Notes: generated from the sequence alone by a model not told the origin. Numbered from the stretch's first letter, positions 1 to 35,487 are shown. The stretch: DNA of 64,000 nucleotides from Euglena gracilis (GCA_039621445.1 CP154954.1:70708150-70772149), one strand, 5' to 3'. Translations and numbers: made by a program.

Positions 1-148
1 CGGCCGGGCTGGACCCGACTTTATTTCACTCGACCCCCCCGGGGGGGGGGGCTCCCAGCCCGAATTTGGGCCGCTGGCTGGATTTGAGCTGGCTGGCTGG
101 CTGGACCCCCCCCCGGGGCGGTAGGGTACCCTCCGGCTTAAGAAATCC
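1..148. repeat. Right half of a CTTAAG-ended inverted-repeat element (family 5), truncated by the window edge
   Basis: Matches the right parts of the full copies at 5,461-5,908 and 39,117-39,587, including GGGTACCCTCCGGCTTAAGA at the end. Confidence 0.7.
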
Positions 149-1103
149 CCTAGTCAGGTCAGCGAGTATAGGGACAGGTTGACAGTTTCCTGGGCAGGTC
201 TGAGTCAGAGGGAAATTATTAAAATTTTCAACCCCCCATCGACCTATGTTGTTTCACATTTTGTGGCCAAAATTTACAAATTTGCGAATTGAGTGTTTTG
301 CATTTTCTGGTCTTAGCAATCCCAAACAGGGTGTCGCTTGACGACGCCCCTCCCCACCCCCAGGTTTAGCCGAGAGGCTGGAAAATTGAGGTTGTCTGAA
401 AAGGAGATGCTGGATAAAATTGAAACGATAAAAATGCCATAAATCAACAAATTATGCGAACAAGGATCCTTCGACGGCAAAAAAAAAGACTGCTGGCTGG
501 CTGGACCCCCCTGCCTCCCTAGGCGTTTCTTCAGAATGACTGACGCTGTGCCCAAAAAAACGATTCCCATTTTTTCTTTGCTTAAAATCAGGACTTTCAA
601 CCGCCGTTAGAAAGGTTTGGTATGCTTGGATATTGGTGTGCTCAATGGCTCAGGGTGGCCTTATTGGGGGGGTCTCTCTCACCTTGATGGGGGACCTCAC
701 TTCTGGGGTTCATATCCATATCTTGACATCTGAAATTCGGCATCGAAGGCTCAAATCCTTATGTCTGTTTCAACATTTGAATATCTCTCTGGGGGGTATG
801 CAGACGGCCATTGAAAAGAAAACGGGGGATTCAGATGAAGTGAATCTGATACCCCTGTTTTGAGTGGTCACAGACCTCCTGTAGGGGACCGGACACAGAG
901 TGGGTTGGACATAGGGGGGACAGGACAGAACACACACCATCAAAAACACTGGGGGGATCTGATCAGGAACAATTGCTGACGGTAAAAATATTGGACATCA
1001 GGAATATTTTTCCCACATCAATTCTTCCTGTCCAAGTGCCCCCCCCCCGCGGTAGCCAGCACCGACCCGATGAACGTGGGGGATGTTTGGCCACGGTCCT
1101 GAC

Positions 1104-1202
1104 CCTTCCGAGGCGCGGCCTGAGCACCAACAGGAACAGGGCCGTGAGGGTCATCCAGAAGTAAGCCACGCTGATAGTGAAGCGCCCATCCACCTCCTGG
1201 AA
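1104..1202 (-). CDS. Gene A exon: transmembrane segment of a kinase paralog
   Basis: Acceptor GGCCGGCACAG, then exactly 33 codons, FQEVDGRFTISVAYFWMTLT and ALFLLVLRPRLGR, donor GTCAGG. It shares the pattern F.E.D.RFT.SVAYFW..LT.LFL with the gene B exon at 29.3 kb. The rest of gene A would lie left of the window. Confidence 0.6.
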
Positions 1203-2465
1203 CTGTGCCGGCCGCAGGCCTTGGCTTCCCAACCGAGCTCGACGGAGAGGCCAGGTGGGGAGTGAGTCCAGCTCCCTCCCCCCAACAGGGGTTGGGGGCA
1301 GCCGTCTACCCTGAACAAAACAAAAGGTACAAAATTAAAACAGCCAATAGTTCGGCAAAACCAGCATTGAAGAGCATTTTGGGCACAAACAAGTTCGGCG
1401 TTCCAGGTTTGAAACTTAACTTTAACTTTAAACCGCTTTTGAAACTTTTTTTTTACACCAAATCATACACCACCCACTCAAAAGGTTTGGCAAGTAAACG
1501 TGTAAAGATTTACTTGTAGGGTGTTTGGTCTGGACCAAACACTCCATAGACAGACTAAAATCTGCACCGACCAAAATTTCAGGCTGAATGGGAAGGTTTG
1601 TGGGGGAGTGGGGGGGGGGGGGGCGAACACCCCCCTCAGCCATCAAAAACAAAGGAAAAATTCCTTTGGTGGGTGCCACTTTCATGAGTAGAAACAAAAA
1701 AGATGGGTGTATGAAACATGGTCATTTTCATTTTTAATTGAAAAAAGACAGCCCTCCTGGGGAGGAGAAAAGCGTGCTGCTGCACAAGGACTTCACCACA
1801 AAAAAAAACTGCTGTCTTAGATAGAGGAAGGCAAACTCTGGTTTCTCATTTTTTGCACCCAGCCCCCCTTCCTATCTAAGGCACGATCGTTTGCACAAGT
1901 ATGTCAACCATGCCCTTAACAACAACGACAAGGAACCACCTTTTGTGCAGTTTCGGTGTAAAAGGTGGTTCACTTAAGCTTGTGCTTAACAGTCCCATTT
2001 TACGAAAAAGCATTTCGTGTTGCACAAGACGCAAAAAAAAATACCTCGGCAATAATAAAATATGTGACAAAACTTCCCGAAAATAACACAATTCCTTAAA
2101 AATTACCAAAAGAATGCAACTGTGAAAGCCTCAATATTGCCCCTCTTGGCTAAACAAACTTTCTGTTTGTTTTTTCATGGTGACGCTGGGGGGAAAAGGC
2201 GATCAAAGTCGATTGCACGAACATCAGAAGGTCAACGATTGGTTGGAGTTGGGGAGTGAACCGTCATTTCCATACAGACTCGCCACACTTGTTTTTTTGC
2301 AAACTGTGTGATTTTGGCAACTTTTTGCCTATTGCTTCTTCTTCATTTTTCCCTCGTGGGGGGAGTTATAAGCCAGGTTGGGCCCAGGGGGGGGGGGGGC
2401 TATCAGTGGGGGAGTAACAGGATGGGGGGTTTTTTAAGTGAGGGGCGGCTTAGCATGCCATTGAC

Positions 2466-2575
2466 GGAGGCGAGGCCTGCCCTCCACCTCGGGCTGGCTG
2501 AACCGCAGGCTGCGCGACAGCCGCCGGAGAGCGGCGCCCCACCGGCGCACCGCGTCCCACGGGGCCATCGGGGGA
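2466..2575 (-). CDS. Gene A exon, paralogous to the gene B exon at 31.3 kb
   Basis: Acceptor CTGCCACAG, then PPMAPWDAVRRWGAALRRLS and LRFSQPEVEGRPRL, donor GTCAAT. The order of the two gene A exons and their spacing (1.3 kb) mirror gene B (1.9 kb), so A and B are tandem copies in the same orientation. A one-base phase difference at the acceptor suggests a small indel in one copy. Confidence 0.5.
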
Positions 2576-2599
2576 CTGTGGCAGACGGGCAGGACGCCA

Positions 2600-3025
2600 C
2601 TTACCTCCCCCCTTGCCGGAGCACCGGAACACATGGTGAAGCACCAGGGGGTGGTGCTTAATTTGCACAAAATATGGGTAAGCACTGGGTGGGGGGGGGT
2701 GCTCACAAGACAAGGGGGATTTTTTTAGCGCAAAAAAAATCCCGTGATCGTGCCGAAAAGGAAAAATTTCCCTTGTTTTGAAGTTCCACACTTTCAAGCA
2801 TCTGGATGCAAACATCAACAGTATCTCACCATATCAAGTTTCAGAAGTTTTTAAAATTTACAAATTTTCGAGAAATTTCTGTACAAGCCTCCCTGAGAAG
2901 ATGACCTTTAAAAAGATGGGTAAGCACCAGAGGGAGGTGCTTAGACAAGGGTGGTGCTTAGACAAGCGGGGTAGGTGGTGGGTCGAAGCCCCCCCTGCAG
3001 AAGGGGGGAGGTGGGGCAGGGGGGC
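2600..3025. repeat. Family 4 repeat with GGTGCTTAGACAAG motifs
   Basis: Carries several GTAAGCACC/GGTGCTTAG motifs and C-tract/G-tract ends. A related copy lies at 40,680-41,135. Confidence 0.6.
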
Positions 3026-3519
3026 ACCCCCATACCTACAAACTGTGACGCGGTCTTTGATTACCGATTTTTGGCTCCACAGAAAGCTCCGAGCTAGAAA
3101 AAAAAATGCCCAAAATGGGGACAAAAGTGCCAATTCTGGCACTGTTGGATAAATTCAAATTAAGTTAAAAATTTGTCAAAAAAATTGCCGAAAGAAAAAT
3201 ACGACCTTTTTGGGGGGTTGCAGGTTGACCTGGGTCAGTCCGGCTCCCTTGGCAGGTGGGGTCGTCTGGATCGCCAGGTTCAGCGGGGGGGGGGGGGGGG
3301 GGGGCACCACCCACCGAAAATCGAATCTTTTATCGAAAACTGCCATCTACGGCTGAGGCCCAAGGGCTGGGTGAGATGAAACAAAAGAACGCCCCCTTCT
3401 AGAGGGCCCCGCCCAGAAGCCCCATCCAGCTGATGGCATTCACAATTAAGTTTCCCGGTGATTCGCGAGGAAGACCCCCGACGTCCACCACTGGTACGTA
3501 CACAGCAATACACAGCCTC

Positions 3520-3699
3520 CCCAAAACAACAACAACAACAACAACAACATATATATTATATATACATATATATACATATATACATATATATACATATATA
3601 CATATATATACATATATACATATATATATTATATGTATATAAACTATATATATATATATATAGATATATAGATAGATATATATAGATAGATATATACAT

Positions 3700-3734
<35 letters not shown>
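3520..3734. repeat. Compound (CAA)n then (TA)n-rich microsatellite
   Basis: About 30 bases of CAA units followed by about 185 bases of TATACA, TAGA and pure TA units. Confidence 0.95.
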
Positions 3735-3737
<3 letters not shown>

Positions 3738-3948
3738 TTCCCACGGTGCAGGGCAAAATAACAAGTGCAGACTTCTTTTGCATTGGTGTGATCCGTGAGC
3801 CGAACATGCAAGACTGTGGGATGGTTGAGCTGTTGAAATGCGTGGAATGGGGAAAGAATGTAAGGCGCGATACACCAGTGAGGAAGCAGGGTACCCTGGA
3901 ATTCCCACGATAACTCCCTCTCTCCCACCGGCCCAAATGCCCGGCCAT

Positions 3949-3949
<1 letters not shown>

Positions 3950-4012
<63 letters not shown>
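3950..4012. repeat. (AC)n microsatellite
   Basis: About 31 uninterrupted AC units. Confidence 0.98.
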
Positions 4013-4014
<2 letters not shown>

Positions 4015-5460
4015 ATGCACACACATGCGCGCACGTGTGCACGCGTGCGCGAACACACCGCATCCCAAGGTGACGTACCCTGGAAGGGCACAGGGGGGCA
4101 CGAAGGGGTCAGAGGGAAGGAATCGGAATCCCTGCTGGGCAGGGACGCGACGGCTGGCGGAACGCCAGGCGATGTGCTACCTGGGAGAGGTGCTGGGGGG
4201 GATGATATGAGAGGCTGGTTTGCGTTGCGGGGACGGCAGCGGGCAACCGACTGCGGGCCCAGGGACAAGGCACACCCCGGGCTGTTTTTAAACGACAAAG
4301 TTAACATGCGGCAGAATTGACTTTGATCGACGTCGGGGGGGGGGGGGGCACATTGGGATTTATAACTGGGGGAAGGGAAGGGAATGTGAGTGAGTATGAA
4401 GTCACGACCATTAACAAAGAGGTGGATTGCTCATCCGGTTTTATTTTATTATATTAAGAGGAAAATCATACAACTCATATACAAATATGCATATGAAAGA
4501 CTTGTGATTTTATTGCTGACGGATAAAATAACATCGCGGTTTAGGCCTGGGCCTATAAATCACAGATACAAACAGATGCTGGTATGAGCATCAACGAATG
4601 GATAACTAACACACACACACACACCTCCATGCACCTCTATGTACTACTATACCATGTCGATATACACCCAATTTTATGCATTTTCTCGGTGGTCGTGGTG
4701 AGACAAAATTCCAACAGCATGATCCAAACTTGGAACATCCAGATCCAAAAATACCCATGCAATGTTTGGCCAAGGAAAGTCATACCAGAACACGATGAGA
4801 TAATAAAAAACAGCACAATATACGGATGCTTGCCCCACTTATCTCAACCCTGCCTGCTGAACAAATGAACGGCTTCAATGTTCTCCCATGCTTGGGGTCA
4901 GGGCGACAGAAACCGTGCGTTGGATGGGAGGGGGAGGCGGGCAAGCACGATTCGGAAGTGTACCGTCACAGTGCGGTGACTTCTGGCTTTCAAGGATGGC
5001 GGCGGCGTGTCTTGCCTGAAGGCCACCGCGGCAAGGAACATGTGAGACGTCATTGACCTCGCGTCTCAATCGGCCTTCTGTTGGAGACCGGGGAGGGGTC
5101 CCCCCACCCAGCTAGCCTGGCATGGGACCCCCCCCCCGACCCATGGGGGGGCCCGCCCAGACCCACATCGGGCCGTCTAAGGCCACATTTAGGCTAAGGT
5201 CTAAGGCTTCGCGCCAAAACCCAGACCGGGGCCTCTTGCCCGGGACCCCTGGGGGAGGGGGGGGGGCGGCCTCGGACCCGGCTCTTCCGAGAGAAGAAAA
5301 AGCAAGCCTGGCTTGAATTGCAATTATTTGTGGCTTTTTTCAAACAGGACAATTGTCACAAATATGCCAGATTACATTATTTTATAAGCGCAGGTCTGAC
5401 GAACAAAAATGGGGGAAAAAAGAAGCGGAGACCCGATAAATGATCTGTGACTCTCCTCAG
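4013..5460. other. No gene recognised
   Basis: Unique-looking DNA with short G tracts. No paired splice signals or protein-like frame stand out. Confidence 0.4.
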
Positions 5461-5908
5461 CAGGGAATTTCTTAAGGACCCCTGGGGGGGGGGGACCAGC
5501 CTCCAGCTGGCAAAAAGGCTGCTGGCTGGACCCCCCCGGGGGGGTGGGGGGTCCGGGGCTGGAGCGGGCTGGGCTGGGCTGGGTCGATGAAAACCAAAAT
5601 TTTCTAACCCATTTTTGCCATTTTCGACAATTTGGTGGATGGATCTGGATCAAGGCTGGGGGGCTGTGATGGAGGAAGCTGTAATGAGGGGGAAAATGCA
5701 TGGATAGGTAAGCTGGGCAGCCCAGTTGGCTGGCCAGCCTGCGGCCGGCTGGCCCGGCCTTCGGCCGGGCTGGACCCGACTTTATTTCAGTCGACCCCCG
5801 GGGGGGTGGGGGCTCCCAGCCCGAATTTGGCTGCTGGCTGGATTCGAGCTGCTGGCTAGCTGGACCCCCCCCCGGGGTAGGGTACCCTCCGGCTTAAGAA
5901 ATTCCCTG
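5461..5908. repeat. Family 5 inverted-repeat element, complete copy
   Basis: Ends are CAGGGAATTTCTTAAG and its exact complement CTTAAGAAATTCCCTG. The interior has GGCTGGCTGG-type short repeats and C/G tracts, and no coding frame. MITE-like. Confidence 0.75.
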
Positions 5909-6980
5909 CTCGTCAGCCTTCTTTTACCAAACCAGGGGGGAGAGGTGGGTGCCTTGTGCCATGGGGTGCCTGCCCATAACAAGCACCCCCTCCCTGGGGG
6001 TGTCGGTTTTGGACCCCGGTGCCTGCCAACCAAACCAATTTCCTTGAAAATGGTCATTTTCAGGTCCTGGCACCTTCGCTATCGCATTACCCACCCCAAA
6101 AATCGTCAGGGGAAGGGGACAAAAAAATTGCCCCTTCCTGCCCATAGCACCCCGACTCCCTTAGAAAAAGCCTGATTCCTGTCTAGCTCCCGGAGAGAAG
6201 CTGCACAGTGGCATTTTCTTTGGAATGGCCAAAAACACCCTCCATCACTTTTAACCCCCCTCCCCTGCACGCTGATATAAATGGGTTTAGGGGAAATGCT
6301 AATGATCTCAGGAAAGAAATGCACCAACACGCGAAGAAAATGGAGGGAGATATTAAAACTTTGAACTAACAATTAAGAAGATTTGGTCAACTGTGTGTGC
6401 GAATATATATGTAAACGTCACACCCATCAAATAAGGAGAAGGATGAGAGAAAGCTGGCGGAAAACCCGCGGAACAACAACTTGCATAGACAAGAGGCTTC
6501 TGTTTACCAACTCTGATGGAGGGGTACCTTCTGTAGGGTTTTTCAAAAACACCTGATGGGGACCCGAAATGTCAAATGTGATGTACACGAGTTACCCCCC
6601 CCCCATCAGAGTTGGTAAAAGTTGTCGTTTGCGTATTTTTGTTCAATTCCGGTTCTGCAGTATTTGGGTTGCTTGAACCGGCTTGGTTATCATCAGCATA
6701 GAATCAATGTGCTTCAATTGCAAATTTTATCCCCAGGATCTCTGTTGCAAAACTGTCGACTATCGCAGTCCTTGGTCCATTCATTATATTTCTGTTGACT
6801 TGGGCAACCAAACTAAAATAATGCGGTGAAAACGAAAGTGTTTCAGGGTCAAGAGTCATTTCCGCAATGGAACCACTTTCTGGATAATCGCAATATGTGA
6901 CACCCAGGACAACATGTTTTAATCAGGGAGGGATCTGTTGCCCTAGGACCGCAGGAAGACGTGGAAAGAATTTAAAAGTT
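5909..6980. other. No gene recognised
   Basis: Includes GAGTTGGTAAA-type inverted motifs (6,500-6,620) around a C tract, probably another small foldback repeat. No coding signal. Confidence 0.4.
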
Positions 6981-7472
6981 AGGGTACCCGCCCCCCCCCC
7001 CCAGGCAATTGTCGCGTGACAAATCGGGCAGCACGGAGGGGGGTGACAATTGCCTGGGGTGACAATTTGGCCGGCACAGAGGGGGGGTGACAATTGCCCG
7101 GGGGCGTCAATTGCCCAGGGGCGTCAATTGCCCACCCATGTAGGCCACATTAAATCCAAATGACCAAGAACACCATCTGAAACACCAGTGAACACGCAAA
7201 AATGAAGCTATGGTTGTGATATTGTGCAGGGCATTTGGTATGTGACATTTCTCAGCACCTTGTAGCGAAATAGAGGATCAATCGAGTCGTGTCAGCGAAA
7301 AAAAAGTTCACAGACAGATCTTCTGTGGGGGGGTGACAAATCGGGCAGCACGGAGGGGGGTGACAATTTCCTGGGGTGACAAATTGGCCAGCACAGCCAG
7401 GGGTGACAATTGCCCGGGGGCGTCAATTGCCCGGGGGCGTCAATTGCCCGGGGGGGGGGGGGCGGGTACCCT
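6981..7472. repeat. Family 1 inverted-repeat element, complete copy
   Basis: Ends AGGGTACCCG + C tract + GGCAATTG and the inverse CAATTGCC + G tract + CGGGTACCCT. The interior repeats GTGACAATT and GGGCGTCAATTGCCC. A second copy of near-identical sequence lies at about 30,157-30,645. Confidence 0.8.
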
Positions 7473-8490
7473 GGAGCATCTTTCCGCACAGTATACAGCG
7501 CATGTACATGTAGCATGTGTGTTTGGAGACATTCGAACAGATGCTTCACCAACCTGGGATGTTGCTGGAACGATTTGGGACAGATGAAACCGAGCCCTAA
7601 ATACCCCCCCTTTTCCAACAACCACTAATGTTCGTCTCCAACGGGGAGGGGTGTGGCGGTCAAATGTTCGTCCGACGAAGGGGGGGGTGAGGGGGGACCG
7701 CAGGTCAGAAAAAAATTGGTCACAGATGATATATGATATATGTGATATATGGAAAATTTGGGCGGTTTTTTTGTTGCCATTTTTGGCATTTTTTTTGCAA
7801 ACGCTTTTGGCAACTTTTTGGCCTCTTTTAGACATTTTTGGCCATTTTTGACCATTTTGACCACCTTCGGCCATTTTTTTGGCCAGCTTTCAACAACTTT
7901 GCGATTTGTCACAATCTCGCACACTTACATCAATTTTAGTAATTTTGGGGAATTTGGAATAATTTGGCTTGTCCCGCTCCCAAGTTTCATTCCCACAAAA
8001 TCGTGCAGAAAAAACTGAACCTTAACCCCTCGAAATAAATTTTGTGTTCCTGTGCGCAGGCTAAATACTAGGAAATCTTTATGGCTAAATTTATTTGGTA
8101 ATTAGGCCCGTCCACTTTCATCCATAAAAAAAAAACCAGAAAAAGACAAGAATGCCGGAGACTAGAAAACTGTAAATATTTTCATGCTCCTCAACTCGGA
8201 CTTGGCATCCCAGCGCCTATATCCAGCAGAAGCGCCACCAACCACAGACACCCATGTCAATGTGGATGGGAATTTCGGTTGTGGCTTTACACCGGGAGCT
8301 CCTCGAGACAATGGGTAAATCCAGGTGAGAGCGGGACACAACACCAGACTGGGTGCCTTGACTGGGGGGGTGGGGGTAACTCTGAAGGAAAACCTGGTGG
8401 GGTCAGGTCGATACATGCCATACTTGCGAGACCATGTGAAGAGATGCCCATCCATGCACGCTTACACACAAATATACAAAACATGCATGC

Positions 8491-9174
8491 AAGCATACAT
8501 ACATACATACATACATACATACATACATACATACATACATACATACATACATACATACATACATACATACATACATACATACATACAGACATACACACAC
8601 ACACATACATACATACATACATACATACATACATACATACATACATACATACATACATACATACATACATACATACATACATACATACATACATACATAC
8701 ATACATACATACATACATACATACATACATACATACATACATACATACATACATACACACATACATACACATACATACATACATACATACATACATACAT
8801 ACATACATACATACACACATACATACATACATACATACATACATACATACATACATACATACATACATACATACATACATACATACATACATACATACAT
8901 ACATACATACATACATACATACATACATACATACATACATACATACACACACATACAAACATACATACATACGTACATGCATACATACATACATACATAC
9001 ATACATACATACATACATACATACATACATACATACATACATACATACATACATACATACATACATACATACATACATACATACATACATACATACATAC
9101 ATACATACATACATACATACCTACATACATGCATACATACATACATACATGCATGCATACGTACATACATTCAG
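8491..9174. repeat. Very long (ACAT)n microsatellite
   Basis: About 680 bases of ACAT units with rare ACAC and ACAA interruptions, followed by an (ACAG)n tail to about 9,206. The open frames across it are artefacts of the repeat. Confidence 0.98.
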
Positions 9175-9379
9175 ACAAAAAGACAGACAGACAGACAGAC
9201 AGACAGCCACACACACACACATGCATACAATAATGCACGCACGGGTTGGTTGTATGTATTGTATGCAGTATGTAATGTATATATGCTGTATGCAATGTAT
9301 ATGTCCTGCATAAATATGAATACAATGTGAAATACACCTGAAATTAGGGGAAATGGGAAATGGGTGCGACGGGCTGCCT

Positions 9380-31313
<21,934 letters not shown>

Positions 31314-31344
31314 CTGTGGAAGACAGGTGTGGTGTGGCATATCA

Positions 31345-31600
31345 TTTCATCTCATCTCATATCATCTCATGTCATCTCATCTCATATCATCTCATATCAT
31401 ATCATATCATCTCATATCATATCATATCATCTCATCTCATATCATATCATCTCATGTCATCTCATCTCATATCATATCATATCATATCATATCATATCAT
31501 ATCATATCATATCATCTCATATCATATCATATCATGTCATGTCATGTCACGTCACATCACATCACATCACATCACATCACATCACTTCACATCATCACAA
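31345..31600. repeat. (TCATA/TCATC)n pentanucleotide array
   Basis: Units TCATA, TCATC and TCATG, then TCACA, spread over 255 bases. Confidence 0.97.
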
Positions 31601-32239
31601 TGGGGGAACTGAATATCCATCCACCTCAAAGTGGGCTGTAAGTGGTGCTGTCCCAATGCGTCTTCCACCCAGCCCCAGCCAGCTCCGCATAGCGGACGGT
31701 GCAAAATTGAGGACAATACCATGCTAAAAATTTTGCTTTTCTGACTCCTTCCAAGCAGGGAGGGAAGGGATGCCCTGGAAATTATGAAGCTGACAGATAT
31801 GGTCTGAAAAGTTGAGCCACGTGCTGTCTTCTGCCACACTTTGGGGATAGACGTCAAAGATGAACCCCCCAAAATTAAGCAACCCATCCAAATTAAGCAA
31901 CCCAAGGTCAAAATACAAATTTCAAAAGTCTGTGAAAAACATTGATGAAATGAATGTAAAAAATATGTCGGAGAACAATCTGAAAACACAAAACAAAACA
32001 AACAAACAACCACTATTTTATAATGTTCGTTCATTCTCTTATCCATATATCCATATATCGCCCTTGGGGTGGGGGCTCCTGATGAGGAAAAGCATCACCT
32101 TCTTCCTTTATTTGAAAAAAATGCATTTTTTGTTTACCACGTGGTCCAAAGTTAAGCCACACATTAGTCTATCCGGTGAAGTCCAAATTTAAGCAACCCC
32201 AAATCTAATCAACCCCTTGGGCATCGGCTGAAATCAATT

Positions 32240-32526
32240 TGGCAGCCCGAAACTACAGGCCCCCCCAGGGGGGGGGCCCAGTAGTTAATCCGGGGGGTCA
32301 AAATAGTTTTTTTGCGTTAATGATGGAATAGGGTTAGGTGCGCGACTTAGGCTTAGGGTTAGGCCTAATTTATAGACGGGTGTTCGGTGTACAAGTTAGG
32401 CCTAACCCTAAGCCTAAGTCGCGCACCTAACCCTATTCCATCACTAACGCAAAAAAAATATTTTGACCCCCCGGATTAACTACTGGGCCCCCCCCCGGGG
32501 GGGGGGGGCAGTAGTTTCGGGCTGCC
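32240..32526. repeat. Long foldback hairpin, about 118-base arms
   Basis: GGCAGCCCGAAACTAC at the left is matched by GTAGTTTCGGGCTGCC at the right. The arms stay complementary inward through GTTAGGTGCGCGACTTAGGC to a spacer of about 30 bases. Only a few mismatches and length changes in C/G tracts are visible. Confidence 0.85.
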
Positions 32527-32961
32527 ATCAATTTTAAGCAATGGGCTGCCTAATTGAGGGGGGGGGGGGTGTAAGGCTCCTCTAGTTGACCTCTGCAGCC
32601 TTCCCAAATTTCTGCTGAAGAATTTTCCAGTCACTTGCATTGCTTCATCTTGCGGGTCTTTTTTTGGCACTTCTTTTGGCGGTTTAACATTTTTCATGGC
32701 TTATCCATAAGTTTCCTCTGCCACTGAAATTCTGATACTTGGAACACTTGGCGTGCATGCTGCAAAGCACAGAATTTTTTTGATTCTTTGAGGGGACTGA
32801 GAAAACGATCACTATTGTATTTTTGTGAGGCCAAAGTCAAGAGATAAGCACACCCTCCCCTCTGGAGGTTTCAAAAAACGGGCAAAAGAATACAGCTGCA
32901 ACAGAGGAGGGCGAAAGCTCTTTAGGGCAGAGCCTCCCACCGAGTCCACACACAACTTTAC

Positions 32962-33025
32962 CTTGACACCCGAACCCTTGTTGTGAAGACGCCGCCACAC
33001 CGTGGACGAAAACCTGGGGTTCCTT
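32962..33025 (-). CDS. Possible small exon
   Basis: Acceptor TGATTTCATTCCAG and donor GTAAAG bracket a short open stretch (FKEPQVFVHGVAASSQQGFG or SRNPRFSSTVWRRLHNKG, depending on phase). The second frame would fit after the 34.5-kb exon. Confidence 0.3.
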
Positions 33026-33317
33026 GAACTGGAATGAAATCAACACCTGTCAGCGCGTCTGATGGCAAACGCAGTCTTTGCGCCATCATTGGAAGGAAGA
33101 AAGCTAACGGGGGGGGGGGTGCGAAGCCGTTGCAGCAGAGCGATGAACGAGCAGAGCAATGACGGGAGGAAGAACATTCAACGGAGGTCGGCATGAAGTA
33201 CACTGTGGGGGGGTGGAACAGGGGTCAGCGGGACGCAAGTGACCTACCACGCCCTTCCCCCCATGTCCAACGCACAACACACGCCACTCTTTGGCGGGTG
33301 GTCGGGTGGTCGTTAGA

Positions 33318-33492
33318 CATAACCCCCCCCCCCCCGGGAAACTGTCACCTGACAGGCTGGACAATACCGGGGACCCTGACAACTTCCTATACTGACAGGT
33401 TGGCCGGAACCGGGGACCCTTACAGTTTCCTGGGAGGGATCCTGACAGGTTCTTGGGCAAGACAGTTTCCCGGGGGGGGGGGGGGGTAGGTG
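33318..33492. repeat. Family 2 inverted-repeat element, short copy
   Basis: C tract + GGGAAACTGTCACCTGACAG at the left, and GACAGTTTCCC + G tract + TAGGTGG at the right. Confidence 0.75.
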
Positions 33493-33654
33493 GGGTTCTG
33501 ACCAACGTGGGAGGAAGGGTCGTAACAGTCATGACACTGGCTGACTGGGTTCTTTGGCCAAAAAAAATGGTCTTCAATTTGTCGAAAAAATGTCCTCTGG
33601 CCAGGGAGAGGTAGCTAGAGAAAAGGTGTCGTTGGACATGGGGGGGGGGGACAA

Positions 33655-34260
33655 ATGTGTCAGCTGTCGCTTTGGTGGACCGTGCAGAACACACATTCGT
33701 TAAGTCAGGCAGGCAATCCTGGAAATAGATCAGGTGGAAGACTACTTGGAAGAGAACAGGTGAACCGTTGGAAACTTTTGGTTCCTTTCACGGCGATTCT
33801 GACGCCTTTGCTTACTGCAAGGATGCATTTAGCTGTTGATTTCAATTGGCAAGAAACAAAAAGTCTTGCAAAGCAAATTTTCAAGTGCCTCAAAACTTGC
33901 ACAAATATCATTATTTCACTCAAGCCAGCTTTATTCATGTTTTTCCAATGCGACCAAACAGACTCTTGTGTAGCTGAAGGCCAGAGGCTGGAGACAGGCC
34001 AGAGACGCAAGAAGTTCACATCATCTCATTGGTGTTTGATTTATAATTACTTCACATTTCACTTCAACTGCCAATCTGAACCTTCGGCCAAGGTGAGTAA
34101 ACATGGTATCCTTTCCAACATCTCCAATCAGCTTTGAAATGCACTGCTTGAGTTTCGCAAATGCCTTTCTTGCATTCAAAACGACTACTTCTGACGGGGA
34201 CAACTTAACATGGCAAAAATGATACCACGTCACTCGATCAGGCAATTTCAAAGGAAGGCT
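33655..34260. other. Balanced-composition segment, no gene assigned
   Basis: A plus-strand open frame of 160 codons ends at a possible donor, AAG|GTGAGT (34,092). Minus-strand frames of similar quality overlap it. It may be an old transposon remnant. Confidence 0.3.
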
Positions 34261-34521
34261 GCAAACGCGGGGCCAGGGTTGAAAAGAAAAGAAGCCTGCG
34301 CCGAATCACCAAATAGAACCCCGATATGTCGATTATTTGCGTCACTTTCAACTAAATCCGCACTTCTTTTTTAAAATCAGTCAGTCATTTCAGTTGTGTG
34401 TTGTGGCCTTCGCAGACCATGCTTCTCGATACACAGGTTAGCTGTCGAGGCAACACCACGCGGAGATGGGGGATAGAGTGGAGAGGATTGTAGCGCCGGG
34501 GGTGCGCACGGCAAACCTCAC

Positions 34522-34628
34522 CCAGGCAGAACCGTGAAGCGGGTGTGTGGGTCCCAGAGGACACAGCAGAATGGAGTGGTGAAGGGGTTGATATCGTCAG
34601 GAATGTTGAGTCGTCTCAGGCGATGTAA
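34522..34628 (-). CDS. Isolated exon, N-terminal part of a kinase gene or other host gene
   Basis: Acceptor TTGTTTGGGCAG, then LHRLRRLNIPDDINPFTTPF and CCVLWDPHTRFTVLPG, donor GTGAGG. Both splice sites are good. By position it could be the 5' part of gene B, but its phase does not match the exon at 31.3 kb, so an exon is missing between them. Confidence 0.45.
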
Positions 34629-35487
34629 CTGCCCAAACAAAATCTGACTGGGATTATTTTAATGCATCAACAGTAAACAGGCCCCAAAAACCCAAAAACA
34701 CCCCAATATACTAAATCCCCCTCAAAATAATACCCAGGTCTTACCTTGGGTCCGTTGCTGGAAATAACCAGGGGGGTCTTTTTTGGATTTCTACTTGACT
34801 GGCCTGTGGCCGAAAAAAAAACATAATTTTCAGGTTCCCAAAAAACGCGCGAAAATTTCCTCCGGGGCTTCGTGTGCCACGTGTACATTGGTACAATTCG
34901 ACATTTACCATATTTTTTTTGACTGAAAACCCCCAGAGGTTTTTGACATTTCATCATTCTCCGATCTGAAAATGGGATGTTTGGTGACGTTCACCCACAC
35001 GGGGCTTCGCGCTGTCCGGGGGGGTCTTATTTTGGGTGGGTTAAGCTGTTAAGTTAAGTTAAGGGGATGAGACGCCAAGGCAAGCGGGATTTGAAGTGAG
35101 TTATCCAGAATTCCTCTCCTCCTTGCAATACTCCATGTCAAATCGCTTTGGCGTTCGACCCTCGGAGTGCTGCAAAACCGAGAACTCTTGAGGCCGTTTC
35201 TGCCTCACGTAAAATTCAAACTTGCTTTGGCCAACCATCAACTTTGCAGGCTGGGGACATTTTTGCACATTTCGACCCCATGCAACAGTCCACATCTTTG
35301 GACAATATTTTGTCCAAAAATTTGCCCACGACATTCCCCCCAGCACACCCACACAATCAACCCGACAGCGGACCCTCCAAAAAAAGATTAAATTTCAGGG
35401 GGTGGGGTCAGAGGAAGCGGTTTCCTGCCTCCTCCCCTGCTTCACCCTGGTGTGATTGATTCATCACTGTCACATTGTCGGGGGGGG

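Noticed and set aside
8279-9337. Very long open frames rich in IHTY or VCMY repeats on both strands
   Set aside because: Translation of a stop-free (ACAT)n microsatellite in all frames; no coding signal outside the repeat.
32340-32440. Telomere or interstitial telomeric array
   Set aside because: The CCCTAA-like words are few and imperfect and are part of a foldback element.
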